NCBI GenBank assembly: GCA_016209685.1
Contig: JACQVQ010000009.1
Coordinates: forward strand, 124,001 to 188,000
From: Planctomycetota bacterium
Lineage (GTDB): Bacteria > Planctomycetota > Brocadiia > Brocadiales > Bathyanammoxibiaceae
DNA: 64,000 nucleotides
Direction of reading: 5' to 3'
Shown piece after piece: positions 57,491 through 64,000 of this stretch. Position 1 is the first letter of the stretch; each line of letters starts with the position of its first letter. The notes beneath the pieces were generated by a model. It did not search any database, was not told the DNA's origin, and saw nothing but the letters and a program-made list of their open reading frames with translations. The position numbers were made by a program, and so were the translations under genes.

Positions 57491-58639
57491 CTACCTCACA
57501 AACCTCTTCCCTGCTAATTGCTTCACCAGCTTCTTTAGCTCAAGCACGGTCAGGTTGCTGGACACTACATGGGTAGGGAGACCGCTTGCCTCAGTAATCT
57601 CGTCAATAGTCTTGGGATGACTGCTCAGGAGGGAGAGTATTTTTTCTTCGTTGGGGTTGAGGTTGAGCTGGTGTCTTGGTGGAGTTTGAATTTCGGAATT
57701 ACGCACTCCGCATTCCGCATTGACTGTAGAGCCCAGTCCCTCCGGGGTAGACTCCTTTACTACTAACCCCTCGCCCAGCGGGCCTAATTCCTCCAGGATG
57801 TCTGAGACGTCTTCTACCAGTTTTGCCCCCTCTTTGATGAGCTTGTGGGTACCACGGCTGGAAGGGCTGTCTATCTGTCCTGGCAGGGCGAAGACCTCCT
57901 TGCCCTGTTCCAGTGCCCAGTGGGCGGTTATTAGTGAACCGCTCCTCTGCCCTGCCTCTATCACCACCACCCCAAGGGATAGTCCGCTGATGAGTCTGTT
58001 GCGTGGGGGGAAGTTGGTCCTGTCGGGAGGGGTGAGCATCGGGAGTTCTGAGACTATGGCCCCCTCCTTGCTTATCCTCTCTGCCAGTTCTACGTTCTCC
58101 CTGGGGTAAATCCTGGCCAGGCCACAGCCCATTACCGCAATGGTCCTGGCCCCGGCCTTGAGGGCACCAGAGTGGGCCGAGGTATCTATGCCCCTGGCAA
58201 GCCCGCTTACTATGGTAAAGCCGGCATGTCCCAGCACACCGGCAAATCGCTCTGCCTGAATCTGTCCGTAATAGGTACAGAGCCTTGAGCCTACTATGGC
58301 CATTGATAGGACGTCCTGGGGTCTTAGCTCCCCCTTGACGTATAGTACGGGGGGCGGGTCATAAATGAACTTCAGGTTGTGGGGATAATCTTTATCGTTC
58401 CGGGCTAACAGTCTCACCCCGTGTTCCTCCGCCAGACGGAGTTCCCCGTCAACGTCTGCCTCGGTACTCCGGAGGGATTTGACCTGTTGGGTGTCCAGTC
58501 CAGCCTCCAGTAGTCCCTTTTCCGTGGCCATGAGGGCTGACTGTGCCGAACCAAATCGCTCTAAGAGACGCCTGCACGTAGTGGGTCCGATACCCCTGGC
58601 GAGGTTTAATCTAAGGAGGGCACGGAGTTCCGCATCCAC
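57491..58639 (-). CDS. dprA: DNA processing protein DprA
   Basis: 'MAIVGSRLCTYYGQIQAERFAGVLGHAGFTIVSGLARGIDTSAHSGAL', 'FPPRNRLISGLSLGVVVIEAGQRSGSLITAHWALEQGKEVFALPG'. Confidence 0.96.
   Translation of the reverse strand: MDAELRALLRLNLARGIGPTTCRRLLERFGSAQSALMATEKGLLEAGLDTQQVKSLRSTEADVDGELRLAEEHGVRLLARNDKDYPHNLKFIYDPPPVLYVKGELRPQDVLSMAIVGSRLCTYYGQIQAERFAGVLGHAGFTIVSGLARGIDTSAHSGALKAGARTIAVMGCGLARIYPRENVELAERISKEGAIVSELPMLTPPDRTNFPPRNRLISGLSLGVVVIEAGQRSGSLITAHWALEQGKEVFALPGQIDSPSSRGTHKLIKEGAKLVEDVSDILEELGPLGEGLVVKESTPEGLGSTVNAECGVRNSEIQTPPRHQLNLNPNEEKILSLLSSHPKTIDEITEASGLPTHVVSSNLTVLELKKLVKQLAGKRFVR
57691..57721. repeat. 'GGAATTC' family repeat inside dprA
   Basis: tttcggaattacgcactccgcattccgcatt. 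Confidence 0.88.
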
Positions 58640-58640
58640 C

Positions 58641-59717
58641 TCACAAGACCTCCTGTGTCAGTAACTCTGAGGAGACCTCTTTGAGGACGACCTTTCCTAT
58701 CCTCAAGGGTAATACGAAGCGGAGCCTCCCCCCCACGACCTTCTTATCCCGATAAAGGAGTTCAAAGGCCTGCTTGACTTCCTCGGCCTTGCAATCCACA
58801 GGGGCACCCACCCTGAGCAGGAGGTCCCTCTGCCGTCCCAGGAGGTCGTCCCCTGCCAACCCCATTTTTATGGCTATCCTGGTGGCCAGGAGCATCCCCA
58901 TGGCTACCGCCTGCCCGTGCCTGTATCCCTTGTATCCGCCCAGGGCCTCCAGGGCATGACCGAAGGTGTGACCATAGTTGAGGATAGACCTCAGCCCGGT
59001 CTCCTCCCTCTCGTCCTTGCTAACCACCCAGGCCTTTATCTTACAGCAGGAGGTAATCACCCTTTCCGTGTGCCACGGCTCCAGCCTGAGCACCCCTGTA
59101 AGGTGCTCCTCCAGGAAGCGGAAGAGGGAAGGGTCTCTTATGACCCCGTATTTTATTACCTCCGCCATCCCTTCCGTTACCTCCCCGGCGGGTAGCGTCC
59201 TGAGTGTGTCAGGGTCAATGAAGACTGCCCTGGGCTGGTAGAAGCACCCCACCAGGTTCTTCCCCTCGGGGAGATTGACGGCCGTCTTGCCACCGATGCT
59301 GGAGTCCACCTGGGCCACCAGGGTGGTGGGTACTTGTACGTAGGGTACACCACGCATAAAGGTGGCGGCCGCGTAACCTGCAACGTCTCCCACTACTCCC
59401 CCTCCCAGTGCCACTATAAGGCCCCTGCGGTCCATCCCATGTCCCAGGAGGTGGTGGTAGAGGGATTCCACCGTGGCTAGATTTTTCTGCCCTTCTCCGC
59501 CTGAGGCGGATTCCAGGGCAATCACCTTTGGCTTGTAAGGGGCAAGGGTTTCGGCTACAATTGGCCCGTAGAGCTTTTCTACGTCCTTATCTGTAACTAT
59601 TAATATCTTTGTGAAGTTGCCGTAATTGCTGAGTAGCCTGCCCAGTTCTTTTAGTAATCCGCTGGCGATGAGGATGTCGTAACTTCTGGTCCCCAGTCTG
59701 ACTCTTATGGTCTTCAT
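58641..59717 (-). CDS. aroB: 3-dehydroquinate synthase
   Basis: 'GGGVVGDVAGYAAATFMRGVPYVQVPTTLVAQVDSSIGGKTAVNLPEGKNLVGCFYQP', 'LNYGHTFGHALEAL'. Confidence 0.96.
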   Translation of the reverse strand: MKTIRVRLGTRSYDILIASGLLKELGRLLSNYGNFTKILIVTDKDVEKLYGPIVAETLAPYKPKVIALESASGGEGQKNLATVESLYHHLLGHGMDRRGLIVALGGGVVGDVAGYAAATFMRGVPYVQVPTTLVAQVDSSIGGKTAVNLPEGKNLVGCFYQPRAVFIDPDTLRTLPAGEVTEGMAEVIKYGVIRDPSLFRFLEEHLTGVLRLEPWHTERVITSCCKIKAWVVSKDEREETGLRSILNYGHTFGHALEALGGYKGYRHGQAVAMGMLLATRIAIKMGLAGDDLLGRQRDLLLRVGAPVDCKAEEVKQAFELLYRDKKVVGGRLRFVLPLRIGKVVLKEVSSELLTQEVL

Positions 59718-59752
59718 GTTGGATGCCCAAAGGATAGGTCTTTTTAGAACTT

Positions 59753-61162
59753 ATGTCAAGGGATTCTGGTTTTAGGAGTTATCGGGAGGCCGTGGACTTC
59801 CTCTCCCAGGGGCCTGACCTGGAGAGACTGACTCCTGATAATAGGTACCACCTGCCTCGTTTTAACCTGGAGAGGGTGGAGAGACTCCTTGCCCGTGTCG
59901 GCAGTCCACAGGAGGGGCTAAAGGTAGTACACGTGGCAGGGACAAAGGGCAAGGGCTCCACGGCGGCCATGATTGCCCGGTTCTTAGAAGAGGCAGGGTG
60001 CAGGGTGGGGCTGTTTACCTCTCCCCATCTGATACACCTGGAGGAGAGGATAAAGATAAATGGGGACACGATACCCAAAGAGGAGGTGTGTCGTCTCCTC
60101 GGGAGATTGAAGGATTACGTAGAGGGGGAGAGGAAGAAGGATATCAATGATTCGCCCACCTTCTTTGAGATACTTACAGTCCTGGGATTGATGTATTTTT
60201 CCGGGCGGACTGGAATTCCTAATTCCGCATTCCGCATTCCGAACTCAGATGGGGTAGACTGGGCAGTCCTGGAGGTAGGCATGGGGGGGAGGTTGGATGC
60301 CACCAACGTGGTTACCCCGAGGGTATCCGTCATTACCGAGATTGGCATGGACCATACGGAGTTTCTGGGTGTTACCCTGAGGCAGATAGCGATGGAGAAG
60401 GCAGGGATAATCAAGGAGGGTGTCCCTGTAGTCTCTTCTCCTGGGTCTGAAGAGGCCCTGGCAGTGGTAGAGGAGAGGTGCCGGGAGAAAGGGTCCCCGC
60501 ATTATCTGGTCGGGCGGGATATAGAGGTAACGTCCGTAAAGGGTATCCCCCTGGAAGGAGTTGAATGCAACGTCAGGACGTGGGTCAGGGAATACAGGGG
60601 TTTGAGGATACCACTACTTGGGAACCACCAGGCCAGGAACTGTGCCTGTGCGCTGGGGGTAATGGAGGTGTTGGCAGAAGAGGGCAGTATTAAGTGGTCA
60701 GAAGAGCCAGAAGAGATGATCCAGAGGGCCTTGAACCACCTGCGCTGTCCAGCCAGGATAGAGGTGGTCTCAAGGGAACCCCTTACAATACTGGACTCGG
60801 CCCATAACGTCCCCTCCATGTGGGCCCTTGCAGAGACCCTCAAGAGGGACGTCCCCTTCAAGAGGTTAATCCTAGTACTTGGGTTAGCCCGGGATAAAGA
60901 CATAGATGGGATACTGAGGGAGATAGTACCGCTTGCCGATGAATTAATCTTGACGTCCTCTGGTTATCCCAGGGCCGCAGAGCCAGGGCTTCTAAGGGAG
61001 AAGGTGATGGGACTCTTTGGCCGAAGGGCCCTCGTAGTTGGGGAGGTTGAGAGGGTCATGGAGGAGGCCCAAAGGCTGGCCAGGCCCGGGGATTGCATCT
61101 GCGTGACAGGCTCCTTCTATCTGGCAGGGAGGGTGATGGAGGTTATGGGTGCACATGCCTAG
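59753..61162 (+). CDS. folC: Folylpolyglutamate/dihydrofolate synthase
   Basis: 'VVHVAGTKGKGSTAAMIARFLEEAG', 'FTSPHLIHLEERIKINGD', 'LEVGMGGRLDATNVV', 'GNHQARNCACAL', 'LDSAHN'. Confidence 0.95.
   Translation: MSRDSGFRSYREAVDFLSQGPDLERLTPDNRYHLPRFNLERVERLLARVGSPQEGLKVVHVAGTKGKGSTAAMIARFLEEAGCRVGLFTSPHLIHLEERIKINGDTIPKEEVCRLLGRLKDYVEGERKKDINDSPTFFEILTVLGLMYFSGRTGIPNSAFRIPNSDGVDWAVLEVGMGGRLDATNVVTPRVSVITEIGMDHTEFLGVTLRQIAMEKAGIIKEGVPVVSSPGSEEALAVVEERCREKGSPHYLVGRDIEVTSVKGIPLEGVECNVRTWVREYRGLRIPLLGNHQARNCACALGVMEVLAEEGSIKWSEEPEEMIQRALNHLRCPARIEVVSREPLTILDSAHNVPSMWALAETLKRDVPFKRLILVLGLARDKDIDGILREIVPLADELILTSSGYPRAAEPGLLREKVMGLFGRRALVVGEVERVMEEAQRLARPGDCICVTGSFYLAGRVMEVMGAHA
60211..60247. repeat. 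'GGAATTC' family repeat inside folC
   Basis: tggaattcctaattccgcattccgcattccgaactca. Confidence 0.9.
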
Positions 61163-61250
61163 CTAGAAGAATTGTAAAATGTAAATTAGAAATTTCAAAT
61201 TTAATCCGCCTTAGGCGGACCAGTTTCCAATGCGCAATATGATATTCCTT

Positions 61251-61814
61251 CTATTGTCTTATAACGTCCACTTCAAAAGTATAGACCTCAGTGTCGGGTT
61301 CCTTCCAGGCCTCGGGGGATAGCCCTGCCTTCCCAGCACAACACTGAGAGAGGAACTCTTCCTTGCCCCAGCCGGTCTCCTGGGCCACCTGGGGCAGAAA
61401 GCAGCCGTAACAAGACCCATTCTTTACGTAGACGCCATGTCTGCCCAGTTCAAAATTGAGCGGATCCGTAATCCTTTTTAAAGGAGACGTCACGGAGACC
61501 TCAATATCCACCTCCCTTAGTTCTTGTGGTCTTACGTGTTCGGTCCGGAAGCGTGGGTCTTCAAGGGCGGCGGCCACCGCCATTTCTATCACTAGCTGAT
61601 ACAGGGGCATTTCTGAGACAAACCGCCCCATACAACCCCTCAGGCGTTCGTGCCTCTTGAGGGTGACGAAGACCCCGTGATGGTGGAGGAGTTCCGGGTC
61701 ATTTATCTGGAAGTCGGGGATGGGGTTGCCCTGCAGGGTTGCCTCTAAGCTCTGTCTGGCTATCTCCAGGAGCTTACGGTGTACGTGGGTCTCATTACCT
61801 TCCAAGTCCTGCAT
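61251..61814 (-). CDS. AMMECR1-domain protein (AmmeMemoRadiSam system A-type); start at MQDLEGNE
   Basis: 'GVFVTLKRHERLRGCMGRFVSEMPLYQLVIEMAVAAALEDPRF', 'LREVDIEVSVTSPLKRI'. Confidence 0.9.
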   Translation of the reverse strand: MQDLEGNETHVHRKLLEIARQSLEATLQGNPIPDFQINDPELLHHHGVFVTLKRHERLRGCMGRFVSEMPLYQLVIEMAVAAALEDPRFRTEHVRPQELREVDIEVSVTSPLKRITDPLNFELGRHGVYVKNGSCYGCFLPQVAQETGWGKEEFLSQCCAGKAGLSPEAWKEPDTEVYTFEVDVIRQ

Positions 61815-63597
61815 GACTACCGACCGGCGAGCGTTCCTGAAAGACGGTGGAGGTGAAGACATAAAACTCCATATCTTTATTCCACCAGGCGTGCCAGGGC
61901 AGTCCTGCCTTCTGGCATAAGTGGTGGAGGGTCTCTTCCCTGTTCCACCCCTGCTCAGTAGCCACCTGGGGGAGAAAGACGGCAGAGGCATTCCCTAGTT
62001 GTATAAGGATCCCCTCCTGGCCTACCTGGAACTCCTCTGGCCCATTTATCCTCCTCAGGGGGCTGAGGACGGAGACCTCCAGGTTTATCTCTCTTAGCTC
62101 TTCTTCTTTCAGGGGAGGGAAGCGGAAGTCCCTGAAACCAGAACACATGGCATTTTCCACCACTGCCTGCCACAGGGGGGCCCTGGGCAGTATGTGACCT
62201 ATACAGCCCCGTAGCTCTCCATTCTTGTGGAGGGTTACAAATACGCCGCACTTCTCTCTGAGCCTGGGGCTGAGCGTGCCTTCCTTGACCTCTGGCAGTT
62301 TACGGTCTCTGGTATAGCTATCCAGGGTGGTGCGGGCCAGGGAGAGGAGGGCCTGTCCCTCCTCGGCAGTGAGTTCACCAGGAGGAGGGGGGTTCCCTCC
62401 TACAAGGAGGATAGGACTACTATAAAATTGGGAGCGCGGAGTGCGGAATTCGGAATGCGGAATTCCATAATCCACACTCCGCACTCCGTACTCTGCATTC
62501 CGCATTCCGGGGATGGCCTTCCCAGTCTTCTTCCCTGGGGCTGTGAATACGATGGAGGTATAGCTTACCGACTGGCTAAAGTCATTGACCATCCTGCCTG
62601 AGGTGTCGTAGACCAGCACGGTACCCTGGGTCTCTCTGGGCAGGAGCTTCAGGAGTACGGCAATGGGATAGAATCCGCAGACGGTAATACCTGTCTCTTC
62701 CCTGTACCTCATAAGGCCGTCAAAATCCAGGGCAAGTATCCTCTCTGTGGCCCCGTGGTCCAGTTTCTTTAGATTCTCCTCAATATTGCTCCTGAATGGG
62801 GTGTAGCTGAATCTGTCCCCGTAGTGGGTGAAGTCAGAGCTCACGACCACAAGGGTATTTTCATCCATGTATGGCCTCAGGGCGTCGGCTATCTTCTGGA
62901 AGTCATCTTCCATAAGGGCGCCCAGGAGGACAGGTACTAGCTTGAACTCCCCCAGTACGGTCTGTAAGAACGGGAGTTGTGTCTCTATAGAGTGCTCGTT
63001 TTTGTATGCCCCTGAGTAATAGCCGAAGAGGGCATCGTGTCCAAAGTAGGGGGGGTGTTCCACAAGCTGGTTGCAGACCTCCTGGTCTATCTCTACCTGC
63101 CCAAGGGGGGTCTTGTAGTAGCGGGCCTTGAGGATGGCCGCCCCACGGTATCTCTTACCGTAGTGGCTTGGGGCAAGGACAATCACCCTCTTGTATTCCT
63201 TGCCCTGGACGGTCTTATAGCCGTAGGCCGCTACGCTACCAGAATAATCATAGCCCGCATGGGGGGAAATAAGGGCCACGGGCCTGCCCGCTAGCTCTCT
63301 TTGAGGGACATTGGCGAGGAGACGGTCGAGCATCTCCTTGAGTTTGTCCGGGTCTCGTGGATAAAAGAACCCAGATACTGCGGGTTCCTGAACGTCTGTA
63401 CTCTCCGCCCCCGTAATAGCAGGGCCTGGTTTGCTTTCCTGTGCCGAACAAACTCTGCCACTACACCATAGTCCTCCGCTCAGGAGCAGGAGGACTATTA
63501 TCAAGTAAACAGTAGGCAGTAGACAGTAGACAGCGTACAGGGACAGTGCTCTCCCCTGTCTACTGTCTACTGTTTGCTGTCTACTGATTTTGGACAT
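61795..63597 (-). CDS. MEMO1-like (AmmeMemoRadiSam B) + AMMECR1 (A) fusion protein
   Basis: 'VALISPHAGYDYSGSVAAYGYKTV', 'VIVLAPSHYGKRYRGAAI', 'VVVSSDFTHYGDRFSY'; C-terminal 'GVFVTLHKNGELRGCIGHILP...LREINLEVSVLSPLRRI'. Confidence 0.92.
   Translation of the reverse strand: MSKISRQQTVDSRQGRALSLYAVYCLLPTVYLIIVLLLLSGGLWCSGRVCSAQESKPGPAITGAESTDVQEPAVSGFFYPRDPDKLKEMLDRLLANVPQRELAGRPVALISPHAGYDYSGSVAAYGYKTVQGKEYKRVIVLAPSHYGKRYRGAAILKARYYKTPLGQVEIDQEVCNQLVEHPPYFGHDALFGYYSGAYKNEHSIETQLPFLQTVLGEFKLVPVLLGALMEDDFQKIADALRPYMDENTLVVVSSDFTHYGDRFSYTPFRSNIEENLKKLDHGATERILALDFDGLMRYREETGITVCGFYPIAVLLKLLPRETQGTVLVYDTSGRMVNDFSQSVSYTSIVFTAPGKKTGKAIPGMRNAEYGVRSVDYGIPHSEFRTPRSQFYSSPILLVGGNPPPPGELTAEEGQALLSLARTTLDSYTRDRKLPEVKEGTLSPRLREKCGVFVTLHKNGELRGCIGHILPRAPLWQAVVENAMCSGFRDFRFPPLKEEELREINLEVSVLSPLRRINGPEEFQVGQEGILIQLGNASAVFLPQVATEQGWNREETLHHLCQKAGLPWHAWWNKDMEFYVFTSTVFQERSPVGSHAGLGR
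62431..62510. repeat. 'GGAATTC' family repeat (two-armed) inside the MEMO-AMMECR1 fusion gene
   Basis: ggagcgcggagtgcggaattcggaatgcggaattccataatccacactccgcactccgtactctgcattccgcattccgg. Confidence 0.93.
63503..63588. repeat. 'CAGTAGACAGTAGACAG' degenerate repeat as an inverted repeat, within the 5' coding region of the MEMO fusion
   Basis: aagtaaacagtaggcagtagacagtagacagc...ctgtctactgtctactgtttgctgtctactg. Confidence 0.9.
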
Positions 63598-63603
63598 TGG
63601 TGT

Positions 63604-64000
63604 CTACCCGGCAAGAAACTTTAGTGCTACATATCCCAGGACTAGCAACACTACGAAGACCACCGACAGTATATTAAAATATCTTTCAATGAGTGCCTTT
63701 ACCCGCTCCCCAAAGAAATAGATGAGCGCCCCTTCGGCAAAGAACCTGGCACTACGACTCAGGGCCGAGGCCAGCACCAGCGTAAGGAAATTTATCTTGC
63801 ATACACCGGCCGCGATAGTAAACAGTTTGTAGGGGATGGGGGTAAAGCCAGCTATAACAACGGCAAGAAAGGCGTTTTCGTTATAGCGGGCGCTCACATA
63901 ATTAAACTCCTCCCACAGGCCATAAAAGTTGATAATGGGTTTACCTACGACCTCAAAGAGTTCGTAGCCTATCAGGTAGCCCAGGCAACCGCCCAGTACA
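63604..64000 (-). CDS. DedA/YqaA (SNARE-associated/VTT) family membrane protein, 5' end beyond window
   Basis: 'AVVIAGFTPIPYKLFTIAAGVCKINFLTLVLASALSRSARFFAEGALIYFFGERV'; frame stays open to 64000. Confidence 0.85.
   Translation of the reverse strand, partial: VLGGCLGYLIGYELFEVVGKPIINFYGLWEEFNYVSARYNENAFLAVVIAGFTPIPYKLFTIAAGVCKINFLTLVLASALSRSARFFAEGALIYFFGERVKALIERYFNILSVVFVVLLVLGYVALKFLAG

Overview
This is a 64 kb bacterial chromosomal window of mostly housekeeping genes. The lineage cannot be fixed from sequence alone; gene content would fit a Planctomycetota/Brocadiia-like or other deep-branching Gram-negative genome. I recognise an NtrC-type regulator, class II ribonucleotide reductase, kdsB, pyrG, serA, rtcB + archease, class II aldolase, an S41 peptidase, argC, an Mla/Mce lipid-transport operon, gltX, a PfkB kinase, speD, mnmG, rho, coaE, polA, a secretin/ExeA-like ATPase/TPR (mshLMN-like) operon, a histidine kinase/response regulator pair, a metallophosphatase-like multiheme cytochrome with a DUF1573 protein, dprA, aroB, folC, a MEMO-AMMECR1 fusion plus a stand-alone AMMECR1, and one tRNA-Thr(CGT). 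Small accessory islands carry toxin-antitoxin-type pairs: DUF4258/DUF2283, HicAB, HigB-like/XRE and TumE-like(DUF6516)/HTH. The most unusual signal is a dense set of several unrelated families of short, degenerate, mostly palindromic dispersed repeats. They fill intergenic gaps and also lie in frame inside conserved genes, encoding recurrent peptides such as 'RNxECGVRNS/IPxSxFRIPxS', 'SASGG', 'GGRATP' and 'GRGDPPGRPY'. They also form protein tails (PyrG, an O-methyltransferase, GltX, KdsB, MnmG) and apparently the signal peptide of the S41 peptidase. Some palindromes are nested inside others. This resembles the Rickettsia palindromic elements that insert in genes, but with several families at once. 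Other leads are an ADP-ribosyltransferase/Tpt1-like orphan protein, an unexplained ~300 bp structured intergenic region between speD and a DUF364 gene, a DUF2283 cassette flanked by direct repeats, and two TA modules preceded by the same duplicated segment. No homology searches were run; all calls come from reading the sequence and the translations.
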